From Candidatus Pygmaiobacter gallistercoris (GTDB lineage: Bacteria > Bacillota > Clostridia > Oscillospirales > Ruminococcaceae): 20,333 nucleotides of DNA. Location: positions 1-20,333 of the forward strand of contig DXIA01000172.1 of assembly GCA_019113125.1 (NCBI GenBank), written 5' to 3'. Below are positions 1 through 6,480 of this stretch, piece after piece. Under the pieces are notes generated by a model. It did no database searches. It was not told the DNA's origin and saw only the letters and a list, made by a program, of their open reading frames with translations. The translations under genes were made by a program, and so were the position numbers. Each line of letters begins with the position of its first letter. The first letter of the stretch is position 1.

Positions 1-9
1 CCTCTCCCC

Positions 10-70
10 GCAAAATGGGAAATTCCTTGGCGGACAAATTATATTTTATTATATCACATTTCCCATTTGC
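10..70. promoter_or_regulatory. Long inverted repeat around a leftward extended -10 element
   Basis: Positions 10-23 (GCAAAATGGGAAAT) and 58-70 (ATTTCCCATTTGC) are inverted copies that differ by one base and are separated by an AT-rich 34-nt centre. On the minus strand the centre carries TATAAT (53 to 48) preceded by TG at the extended -10 position. No good -35 is visible. The layout suggests an operator/promoter for a leftward gene outside the window. It could instead act on the rubredoxin gene to the right. Seen in sequence; the role is inferred. Confidence 0.4.
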
Positions 71-213
71 AGAAAAGCCGCTTTTCTTCCGCTTTGCAAG
101 TACCCTTAAATCCTTCTTGCCAATCTTACCGTTTTATGTTAAACTTTCATAAAATATATTTTTTAATTTGAATCTATTTTATAAAAAACGACAAAGGAGG
201 CGATTTTGATTTC
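71..213 (+). promoter_or_regulatory. AT-rich leader and ribosome binding site of the rubredoxin/ferredoxin operon
   Basis: This AT-rich stretch precedes the first plus-strand gene. A possible -10 (TAAAAT, 150-155) has only a poor -35 partner (TTACCG, 126-131, spacing 18), so no promoter is assigned with confidence. A strong Shine-Dalgarno sequence, AGGAGG, lies at 195-200, but 13 nt separate it from the ATG at 214. That is longer than usual, and no better in-frame start is visible. Confidence 0.4.
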
Positions 214-879
214 ATGAAAACCTATGTTTGTTCCGTGTGCGGATATCTCTATGAGGAGGAAAAGGGGGTTCCCGGTTCTTCCATTGCGCCCGGAACCCTC
301 TGGCAGGATCTGCCTGCCGACTGGGTCTGCCCGCTGTGCGGTGCATCTAAAAGCGCTTTTCGGGAAAAGGATGCGCAGACCGTTCCGGTGCGCGGCGCCG
401 CTGTCGATGTGCCAAAACCGGAGCGGGAGCTCTCCGCCATCGAGATGAGCATCCTCTGTTCCAACCTTGCAAGGGGCTGCGAAAAACAGTATCTCGCAGA
501 GGAATCACAGCAATTTTCTCTTCTCGCCGAGCGGTTTTGCAGCCGTGCCGAAAAGGCGCCCACACCGGATTTTGCCGCACTGCAAAAGTTGATTGATCGA
601 GATCTCTCCGAAGGATACCCCTACGCCAATCTGATCGCCGGGGAAAAGCAGGATCGTGGGGCGCTGCGGGCACTGGTCTGGAGCGAAAAGGTCACGAACA
701 TGCTCCATTCCCTGCTCGAGCGGTATGCGCGCGAGGGGGAGGCCATGTTGCTGCACACCGGGGTCTATGTCTGCACCATCTGCGGGTTTGTCTTTGTTGG
801 AGACGCCCCGCCCGAGATCTGCCCGGTCTGCAAGGTTCCCAGCTGGAAATTTGAGAAGATGGAAGGGAGGGGCAAATGA
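214..879 (+). CDS. Rubredoxin-type protein with two metal-binding ends
   Basis: A 221-residue protein with a rubredoxin-type domain at each end. Residues 1-52 form a canonical rubredoxin (Cys6, Cys9, Cys39, Cys42, with the usual APGT and DWVCPLCGA surroundings) that should bind one Fe in a Cys4 site. Residues about 184-216 form a short rubrerythrin-like rubredoxin domain (Cys187, Cys190, Cys203, Cys206). The middle (about 72-180) is predicted helical and resembles the rubrerythrin helical region. However, the ExxH ligand pattern expected for a diiron site is not evident: the matching place reads SEKVTNML. I therefore infer a cytoplasmic electron carrier, perhaps in oxidative-stress defence, rather than a proven peroxidase. 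The stop codon overlaps the start of the next gene (ATGA), so the two are very likely co-translated. Function is not established. Confidence 0.85.
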   Translation: MKTYVCSVCGYLYEEEKGVPGSSIAPGTLWQDLPADWVCPLCGASKSAFREKDAQTVPVRGAAVDVPKPERELSAIEMSILCSNLARGCEKQYLAEESQQFSLLAERFCSRAEKAPTPDFAALQKLIDRDLSEGYPYANLIAGEKQDRGALRALVWSEKVTNMLHSLLERYAREGEAMLLHTGVYVCTICGFVFVGDAPPEICPVCKVPSWKFEKMEGRGK

Positions 880-1475
880 TGGCGGATCTGTTTGCCGTGC
901 GGAATCTTCGCCTTTGTACCAAGGATTGTCTGTGTCTGTACGTCTGTCCAACCGGTGCGAGCGACACTGAAAACAGCATCATCGACCGAAAAAAATGTAT
1001 CGGCTGCGGGCGATGCGCAGCCGCCTGTCCCTCCGGCGCGATCTCGATGGTTCCGGTCGAAATGCCGCCCCAGCAGCCCAAGGACACCGCGGTTGTCGAT
1101 GCGTTACGGGTGCTGATTCAGAGCAAGGCCGCGGCGGAACAGATCGCGGCTGATCTGCCCGGACCGCTCGCCGCGGCATTTCAAAAATCCTGCCGCCTGA
1201 TGGCGGAGGACCTCTGTCGCGAGGCGGGATATATGCTGCCGCAGAGCGCCAATACCCGCGCATTTCTGCGCAGTCTCTCCGAGGAGGAGCCCTCGGTGAA
1301 ACAGATCGCGGATCAGCTGCTGGACCGACTGCGGTTCAATGAACCGGAAAAGACCGCCGCTGAGCGGTGGCGGTGCACCGTCTGCGGATACATCCACGAG
1401 GGGCCCCTGCCGCTGGATTTTTCCTGTCCGCGGTGCGGCCAGCCCGCAGGCGTTTTTGTCAAGGTGGAAGAGTAA
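876..1475 (+). CDS. 2x[4Fe-4S] ferredoxin fused to a C-terminal rubredoxin-like domain
   Basis: A 199-residue protein. The N-terminal part carries two cysteine quartets: an unusual C-x3-C-x-C-x3-C set (Cys14, 18, 20, 24) and a classical CxxCxxCxxxC set (Cys41, 44, 47, 51). This suggests two [4Fe-4S] clusters. Residues about 70-160 are helical and of unknown function. Residues 165-197 form a short rubredoxin-like Cys4 site (Cys167, 170, 184, 187). Translation starts at the ATG that overlaps the upstream stop, with GGAAGGGAGG just before it. A second ATG follows immediately at 879. The upstream product also ends in a rubredoxin-like domain, so the pair probably forms one redox relay. The gene ends at a bidirectional terminator. 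The physiological partner is unknown. Confidence 0.8.
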   Translation: MMADLFAVRNLRLCTKDCLCLYVCPTGASDTENSIIDRKKCIGCGRCAAACPSGAISMVPVEMPPQQPKDTAVVDALRVLIQSKAAAEQIAADLPGPLAAAFQKSCRLMAEDLCREAGYMLPQSANTRAFLRSLSEEEPSVKQIADQLLDRLRFNEPEKTAAERWRCTVCGYIHEGPLPLDFSCPRCGQPAGVFVKVEE

Positions 1476-1517
1476 AAAAATCCGTCGTCCCGGTGCTGTG
1501 GGACGACGGATTTTTTC
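1474..1517. terminator. Bidirectional intrinsic terminator
   Basis: An 11-bp stem (TCCGTCGTCCC, 1481-1491, pairing with 1500-1510) with an 8-nt loop is flanked by A-runs on the left and T-runs on the right. It therefore terminates both the plus-strand ferredoxin gene and the convergent minus-strand MATE gene. The left A-run includes the end of the ferredoxin stop codon. Confidence 0.93.
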
Positions 1518-1520
1518 AGT

Positions 1521-2900
1521 TTAGTTCAGCGTACCCTCTCCAAAGCGGGGACGGCATTTCCAATAAATGAAGAAGGAGATCGCCACCATAATGGCATCCG
1601 ACACAACCTGCGCCCAGACAATACCGTACATCCTGACAAGGGCATTCAGGATAAAGAGCATCGGAATATTGAGGCACATCCAGCGGACAACCCCCAAGAA
1701 GAGGGAGATTCTCCCCTTGCCAAAGGCCTGGAACAGATAAACGGTAAAGAAACACAGGAACATCAGCGGCGTCGCAATCACCCGCACCCGCAGGAACTGA
1801 GAGGCAAGCGAAACCGTCTGCTGATCCGAGATAAAGATATTCGCGAACTGGACCGCAAACAGCTCATACAGCGCAATGCTGATCGCTGCAATAATGAGCC
1901 CGAGGCTGCGGGAGAGGCGGATGCTGTCCTCCATCCGCTTGCGGTTGCAGGCGGAATAGTTGTAAGCGACCAACGGCATCATGCCCTGGCAGATGCCGAT
2001 GCCGACATTCAGCGGGAACCGCTCGACCTTGAGCACGATGCCGATGGCGGCAAGTGCAAGATCGTGGTAGGAGACCATCAGCTTGTCGATAAAGACATAG
2101 TCGAGGTCAAACAGAAAACTGGTGACCGCAGAGGGAATTCCCACCCCAAAGACCGAGACGATGCTCTCCCTTCTGGGCAGACCGTTCCGGGGCGAGAAGG
2201 TGATGATCGAACCATGGCCCATCCGCGCCACCACGATCAGAAAATAAATCAGCGCAATGCAGTTGGAAAGGCAGGTCGCGATGCCGGCGCCGAGCACCTC
2301 ATAGCCGTCAGGCAGCAGCACAAACATGAAAAGCGGATCGAGCGCAATATTGAGCAGACCGCCCAGAACAATGCCGGTGCTGGCTTCCTTTGATCGGCCG
2401 GTGCTGCGGATGAGATTGGCAAGAAGGTTGGAGAGCACGGTGGGAATGCCGCCGACCACGATGACGCAGAGCGCATACTGTTTTGCAAAGGTGTAGGTGT
2501 TCTCCCCGGCACCCAGAAGATCCAGCACCGGCTCCATAAAGATGGCGATACCCAATGCAAACACCGCGGCGATCCCGATCCCGAGCCAGATGGAAAAGGC
2601 GCTGACCTTCCGCGCCTCCTCATGATCCTGCCGCCCGAGCAGACGGGAGATCAGGGTGCCTCCGCCGATGCCCGCAAGGCCGGCAAGGCAGAGGGTGATA
2701 TTAAACACCGGAAGAATCAGCGAGGTCGCCGCCACCATATAGGGATTTCCGGTCTGCCCGACAAAGAAGGTGTCCGCCATGTTGTAGATCAGCACGATCA
2801 TCTGGCTGATCACCGCAGGCAGAATCATCATCCGCAGCGCGGTTGGAATGGGCAGATCCCGGAAAATATCCTCCTGTGAACTGCGCGATTTAGTCTGCAT
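1521..2900 (-). CDS. MATE family efflux transporter
   Basis: A 459-residue polytopic inner-membrane protein with about twelve hydrophobic segments arranged as two related halves. Typical MATE sequence features are visible: YNMADTFFVGQTG at 39-51 in the first half, a glycine-rich GGGTLISRLLGRQD stretch at 79-92, and the matching DLDYVFIDKLM segment that opens the second half. Family members export cationic drugs, metabolites or other small molecules using a Na+ or H+ gradient. The substrate cannot be read from sequence. The ATG at 2900 is preceded by AGGTG about 8 nt upstream. The gene stands alone, convergent with the ferredoxin gene, and no clear promoter of its own was found in the 2901-2992 gap. 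Confidence 0.93.
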   Translation of the reverse strand: MQTKSRSSQEDIFRDLPIPTALRMMILPAVISQMIVLIYNMADTFFVGQTGNPYMVAATSLILPVFNITLCLAGLAGIGGGTLISRLLGRQDHEEARKVSAFSIWLGIGIAAVFALGIAIFMEPVLDLLGAGENTYTFAKQYALCVIVVGGIPTVLSNLLANLIRSTGRSKEASTGIVLGGLLNIALDPLFMFVLLPDGYEVLGAGIATCLSNCIALIYFLIVVARMGHGSIITFSPRNGLPRRESIVSVFGVGIPSAVTSFLFDLDYVFIDKLMVSYHDLALAAIGIVLKVERFPLNVGIGICQGMMPLVAYNYSACNRKRMEDSIRLSRSLGLIIAAISIALYELFAVQFANIFISDQQTVSLASQFLRVRVIATPLMFLCFFTVYLFQAFGKGRISLFLGVVRWMCLNIPMLFILNALVRMYGIVWAQVVSDAIMVAISFFIYWKCRPRFGEGTLN

Positions 2901-2992
2901 TTTTTCACACCTGAGCTTTCTTTTTTATTTTCCCCGTCAGCGCTGAGCGGATGTTGTTCCGTTGCCGCAGAGCACACCGTCATGGTCGCGAT

Positions 2993-3023
2993 AAAAGCCC
3001 CCGGTCGAATGACCGGGGGCTTT
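2993..3023 (-). terminator. Intrinsic terminator of tRNA-Gly
   Basis: Read on the minus strand, this is a strong 10-bp stem (GCCCCCGGTC with GACCGGGGGC) and an ATTC tetraloop followed by TTTTAT. It lies about 28 nt after the CCA end of the tRNA. Transcription should stop here before the MATE gene. Confidence 0.9.
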
Positions 3024-3050
3024 GCGCAGGTCGCAAGACCCGCGATAGAC

Positions 3051-3125
3051 TGGAGCAGGTGAAGGGAGTCGAACCCTCGTCCTCAGCTTGGAAGGCTGAT
3101 GTACTAGCCGTTGTACGACACCTGC
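3051..3125 (-). tRNA. tRNA-Gly (anticodon TCC)
   Basis: The minus strand folds into a full 75-nt cloverleaf. The acceptor stem is GCAGGTG/CACCTGC with a U discriminator and an encoded CCA end. The anticodon stem-loop is TCAGC-CTTCCAA-GCTGA with anticodon TCC. The T arm is GAGGG-TTCGACT-CCCTT, including one G-U pair. It reads GGA (and by wobble GGG) glycine codons. It has a dedicated promoter and terminator. Confidence 0.98.
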
Positions 3126-3148
3126 AAAACGCCCCTGTTAAAGGGGCC
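3126..3148 (-). other. GC-rich hairpin in the pre-tRNA-Gly leader
   Basis: On the minus strand, GCCCC-TTTAACA-GGGGC (3147 to 3131) is followed by GTTTT and then directly by the tRNA 5' end. It sits where transcription from the tRNA promoter should begin, so nearly the whole leader would be hairpin. It could also weakly terminate read-through from clpE, but the T-run has only four bases. Confidence 0.55.
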
Positions 3149-3153
3149 TTTAT

Positions 3154-3183
3154 ATTATACCTTTTTCCGGTGCGGGATGTCAA
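3154..3183 (-). promoter_or_regulatory. Promoter of tRNA-Gly
   Basis: Perfect consensus elements are present on the minus strand: TTGACA (3183 to 3178), an 18-bp spacer and TATAAT (3159 to 3154). The predicted start is near 3147, about 22 nt before the tRNA. The -35 hexamer contains the TGA stop codon of clpE. Confidence 0.9.
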
Positions 3184-5573
3184 GCGTTTTGTCCGCCTTC
3201 TCCCGGTGTGCCGTCTGCAGACTCACCCTGCGGCTTTTCATTGACCAGAATCCGGCCGTCCGCCGCGTCCACACGAATTGCATCTCCCGCGCTGCCGCCG
3301 ACGATCAGCTCGGCGATGGGATCCTCCACCTCTTTGCGGATCACCCGGCGCAGATCACGGGCGCCGAACTTGCCGCCGCTTGCCTTTTTGCAGAGCAGCT
3401 GCAGCGAGGCCGGGGTGTAGGAGAGGGTGATCCCCTTGTCCTGCAGCGGCTGGCGATACTCCTCAAGCATCAGGGAGGCGATCTTTTCCAGATCCTGCTC
3501 GGTGAGCGGATTAAAGGCGATGACCTCATCCACCCGGGCGAGGAACTCCGGACGCAGAAAATCGCTCAGCGCCCGCATTGCCTTGTCCTTGCTCATCTGG
3601 GCAACCGTCTTGTTGAATCCGGTCTCTCCCACCCGGTCGCTGCTGCCGGCGTTGCTGGTCATACAGATGACGGTATTCTCAAAGTTGACCGTTCTCCCCT
3701 GCGCGTCATTGATCTTCCCCTCATCGAGAATCTGCAAAAGGATGTTCATGACGTCGGGGTGGGCCTTTTCGATCTCATCGAACAGCACCACACTGTAGGG
3801 GCGGCGGCGCACCTTCTCGGTCAGCTGGCCTGCCTCGTCGTAGCCGACATAGCCGGGAGGCGAACCGATCAGCCGGGAGACTGCGAACTTCTCCATAAAC
3901 TCGCTCATATCCAGCCGGATCAACGGGTCCACCGTGTCAAACAGCTCGTTTGCCAGCTGTTTGACCAGTTCGGTTTTTCCCACACCGGTCGGACCGACAA
4001 AGATAAAACTGGCCGGCCGGCGGCGACCGGAAATTCCGGCGCGGCTGCGCTTGATCGCCTTGACCACCAGCTCGACCGCCTCATCCTGCCCGATGATCTT
4101 CTTTTTCAGATTGCCCTCCAGCGCGTTGATCTTGAAGAAATCACTCTGCTGGATCTTGACCGCCGGAATGCCGGTCCACAGCTCGATGACCTTGGAGACG
4201 TCCTCCGGCTCGACCTGAATCTGGTCGACCTGCGCCTTCTTGGCCTCCCGCTCACTGCTCAGGCGGAGCAGTTCGCTTTTCAGGTTGGCCAGACGCTCGA
4301 AGTCCTGCTGGTCGGCATCGGCTTTCTGCTCGAGTGCCTGCCGCTCCTCGTCGAGCTCATTGATCTTCTTTTCGAGGTCGAGATACTCGGTGATCTCAGG
4401 GTGCCGCAGGCTGCAGCAGGCGGCGGCCTCATCCATCAGGTCGATCGCCTTGTCCGGCAGAAAGCGGTCGGTGATATACCGCTCCGAGAGGATGACCTCC
4501 ATCCGGAGAATCTCCGGGCTGATCTTGACATGGTGGTGTGCCTCATAGTACTGGCGGATGCCAGCCAGCACCTCCACCGTCTCCCCGATGGAGGGCTCCT
4601 CCACCTTGACCGGCTGGAACCGACGCTCCAGTGCCTGATCCTTTTCGATATATTTGCGGTACTCCGCAAAGGTGGTCGCACCGATCACCTGGATCTCCCC
4701 GCGGGAGAGCGCCGGCTTGAGGATATTTGCGGCGTTCATCGCCCCCTCGGAATCGCCGGCGCCGGTGATGTTGTGGATCTCATCGATGAAAAGGATGACA
4801 TTTCCGGCGGCCTTCACCTCGCCGATCAGCCCCTTGACCCGGCTCTCGAACTGGCCGCGGAACTGGGTGCCGGCCACCAGCGCGGTGAGGTCCAGCAGAT
4901 AGATCTCCTTGTCCTCCAGCCGGCTGGGGACCTTGCCCTCTGCGATCCGCAGCGCAATCCCCTCGGCGATGGCTGTCTTGCCGACGCCCGCCTCACCGAT
5001 CAGGCAGGGATTGTTCTTCTGCCGGCGGCAGAGGATCTGGATGGTGCGGTAGATCTCCTTGTCCCGCCCGATAATCCGGTCAAGACGCCCCTCCTGTGCT
5101 TTCGCGGTCAGGTTTTCACAATAGGTGTCAAGAAATTTTCTCTTTTTTCCCTTTTCCCTGGCACGGGGGTTCTTTTTTCCGTCAAAAGAGCTGTTTTCTC
5201 CCTCAACCGGATGATATTCCGCATCCTGAGCGCCGCCCATCCGGCCCATCAGATTAAAGGGGAAGGTGGCACTGCCGCCGGGTGTGAAGTCCTCTTCCTC
5301 CGTTTCCTCCTCCCCGTCATCATTCTCCATCATGCCTTCCATCGCCTCGGCGCCGCCGTTCTGCATAAACGCGGAAAAGCGATCCTCCATCTGTTCAAGG
5401 TCCTGATCGGTGATGCCGAACTGTTTCATCAGATCATCCACCGGTTTGATGCCCAGCTCCTTGGCACAGGTCAGACAATAGCCGTCCGCATGGCTCTCGC
5501 CGCCCTCCATCCGCTGGACAAACACGACCGCAGGGCGCTTTTTGCAGCGCACACAGAGCATCTGTCTTGCCAT
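3180..5573 (-). CDS. clpE: ClpE-like AAA+ unfoldase (Clp protease ATP-binding subunit)
   Basis: A 797-residue Hsp100 protein with two AAA+ modules. Residues 1-40 form a Cys4 zinc finger (Cys7, Cys10, Cys33, Cys36), the hallmark of ClpE rather than ClpC. An acidic linker (about 82-95) and a basic stretch follow. The first ATPase has Walker A GEAGVGKT (193-200) and Walker B LFIDE (261-265). A coiled-coil middle lies at about 396-450. The second ATPase has GPTGVGKT (527-534), pore loop GYVG (574-577) and Walker B VVLFDE (595-600). Such proteins unfold damaged proteins and pass them to ClpP. The ClpP-docking loop appears as TGF (651-653) where I/L/V-G-F is usual. The ATG at 5573 follows AAAGGAG. 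It is the last gene of the minus-strand run. A ClpC-type annotation is the main alternative. Confidence 0.88.
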   Translation of the reverse strand: MARQMLCVRCKKRPAVVFVQRMEGGESHADGYCLTCAKELGIKPVDDLMKQFGITDQDLEQMEDRFSAFMQNGGAEAMEGMMENDDGEEETEEEDFTPGGSATFPFNLMGRMGGAQDAEYHPVEGENSSFDGKKNPRAREKGKKRKFLDTYCENLTAKAQEGRLDRIIGRDKEIYRTIQILCRRQKNNPCLIGEAGVGKTAIAEGIALRIAEGKVPSRLEDKEIYLLDLTALVAGTQFRGQFESRVKGLIGEVKAAGNVILFIDEIHNITGAGDSEGAMNAANILKPALSRGEIQVIGATTFAEYRKYIEKDQALERRFQPVKVEEPSIGETVEVLAGIRQYYEAHHHVKISPEILRMEVILSERYITDRFLPDKAIDLMDEAAACCSLRHPEITEYLDLEKKINELDEERQALEQKADADQQDFERLANLKSELLRLSSEREAKKAQVDQIQVEPEDVSKVIELWTGIPAVKIQQSDFFKINALEGNLKKKIIGQDEAVELVVKAIKRSRAGISGRRRPASFIFVGPTGVGKTELVKQLANELFDTVDPLIRLDMSEFMEKFAVSRLIGSPPGYVGYDEAGQLTEKVRRRPYSVVLFDEIEKAHPDVMNILLQILDEGKINDAQGRTVNFENTVICMTSNAGSSDRVGETGFNKTVAQMSKDKAMRALSDFLRPEFLARVDEVIAFNPLTEQDLEKIASLMLEEYRQPLQDKGITLSYTPASLQLLCKKASGGKFGARDLRRVIRKEVEDPIAELIVGGSAGDAIRVDAADGRILVNEKPQGESADGTPGEGGQNA

Positions 5574-5664
5574 CTATACTCATCTCCTTTTGCCGGGTCA
5601 CCGCGCAGCGCGCAGCCCCGCATCGCGGCAGGTGCCGCAATCTCCCTCCTGTTAAAATGTCGTA

Positions 5665-6357
5665 CTATACGAAGGGATTATACCTTGAAAAAAATTGGTA
5701 AAACAAACTTGCAGAAAGTGTCTCGTTGTTGAAATAGGGCAGTTCATTGCCGGTGATGAGAATGACCGCCCAGATCGCGCAGAGGGCCAGCAGAATATAG
5801 ACAAGGCCCAATACCACCCCTGCAAGGATGCCGAGGGCGCGGTTGAGGGTGCCCATAATCGGAATGTGATTGACGTTGGTCAGTGCCGAAACCAAAAAGG
5901 CGATCACCACACTGGTCACCGCAAAGCAGACAAAAAAGACCACCACCGAAATAATCGGCAAAAACAGCGGTGCAATCACCTGGTCCACCACCTGGGACGC
6001 AACGCCGGGGGTGCCGGAATCGAGAATTCCCTGCAGCTGTTCGCCGCTGCCGACAATCCGCTCGACCAGACTGTCCGGCAGAAAGGCCGCGATCTTATCC
6101 ACCACCGTCTGGATGGAAACCTGCCCGCCCTCGCTGATCATCTGGGTGGTCTTCTCAATCAGATTATTCTTAAAAAAGGTGTTGAAGACGGTGTCCGAAA
6201 GTCCGGTCGCCGCAAGCCAGGAAATTGCCAGTGCCAATGCGGTTCCGCAGAGTTTCATAACCGTGGCGAGAAATCCGCGTTTTGCCGCAACGATGACTGC
6301 GATCACCAGAATGGCGAGCAGCGCAAGGTCCAGAAACAAAGCAGACGTTATGGTCAT
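5665..6357 (-). CDS. CvpA family membrane protein
   Basis: A 230-residue integral membrane protein with four hydrophobic segments (about 7-25, 32-50, 131-157, 174-201). A polar, mostly extracytoplasmic-looking region lies between the second and third. The closing LNRALGILAGVVLGL stretch (171-185) before the last helix is typical of the CvpA family (colicin V production / related membrane proteins). The family's biochemical role remains unclear; links to envelope integrity are reported in other bacteria. I chose the ATG at 6357 over the one at 6390 because GGGAGGAG lies at the right distance. Its position just before clpE may mean shared expression. A candidate internal promoter and a large hairpin lie upstream. 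Confidence 0.85.
   Translation of the reverse strand: MTITSALFLDLALLAILVIAVIVAAKRGFLATVMKLCGTALALAISWLAATGLSDTVFNTFFKNNLIEKTTQMISEGGQVSIQTVVDKIAAFLPDSLVERIVGSGEQLQGILDSGTPGVASQVVDQVIAPLFLPIISVVVFFVCFAVTSVVIAFLVSALTNVNHIPIMGTLNRALGILAGVVLGLVYILLALCAIWAVILITGNELPYFNNETLSASLFYQFFSRYNPFV
5677..5706 (-). promoter_or_regulatory. Candidate promoter for clpE inside the end of cvpA
   Basis: TATAAT (5682 to 5677, minus strand) lies near the 3' end of the CvpA coding region with TTGTTT (5706 to 5701) 18 bp upstream. The -10 is perfect but the -35 is poor. It would give clpE a transcript with a leader of about 100 nt. No CtsR-type tandem heptamer was seen nearby. Confidence 0.35.
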
Positions 6358-6383
6358 GCGTACAACTCCTCCCGCCCCAATGG

Positions 6384-6440
6384 GCTGCATAATGGGCGGG
6401 TCAACGCCGCGGATCTTCTCTCCGCGACCCGCCCGCCCAT
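6384..6440 (-). other. Large two-part hairpin in the leader before cvpA
   Basis: On the minus strand, ATGGGCGGG...GTC (starting at 6440) pairs with GACCCGCCCAT, and an inner stem GCGGA/TCCGC encloses GAGAAGA. The left arm has a duplicated CGGG, so two pairing registers are possible. No T-run follows, so this is not a standard terminator. It lies in the 5' leader between the DUF5711-type gene and cvpA. Function unknown. Confidence 0.5.
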
Positions 6441-6451
6441 GATAAATAGCT

Positions 6452-6480
6452 ATTTTATCACAAGTTATTGATTCTTTAAA
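6452..6480 (-). promoter_or_regulatory. Candidate internal promoter for cvpA-clpE
   Basis: The minus strand carries TAAAAT (6457 to 6452) with TG at the extended -10 position and TTTAAA (6480 to 6475) 17 bp upstream. The -35 overlaps the last codons of the preceding gene. An imperfect palindrome (around 6440-6460) overlaps the -10. The elements are moderate matches only. Confidence 0.45.

Noticed and set aside
5434..5640. A 68-codon minus-strand frame starting at a TTG before clpE
   Set aside because: It runs into clpE in another frame, its ribosome site is too close to the TTG, and its sequence is a shifted copy of the clpE N-terminus.
5574..5664. A CtsR operator or CIRCE element upstream of clpE
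   Set aside because: No tandem GGTCAAA-like heptamers and no CIRCE inverted repeat are visible in the gap.
3111..5732. An 873-codon open frame on the plus strand opposite clpE and overlapping tRNA-Gly
   Set aside because: It is antisense to a clear ClpE protein, has a low-complexity Leu/Asp/His-rich translation and no ribosome site. GC-biased third positions of clpE remove stop codons from the opposite frame.
6384..6440. Intrinsic terminator after the DUF5711-type gene
   Set aside because: The stem is strong but no T-run follows on either strand, so it is listed as a leader structure instead.
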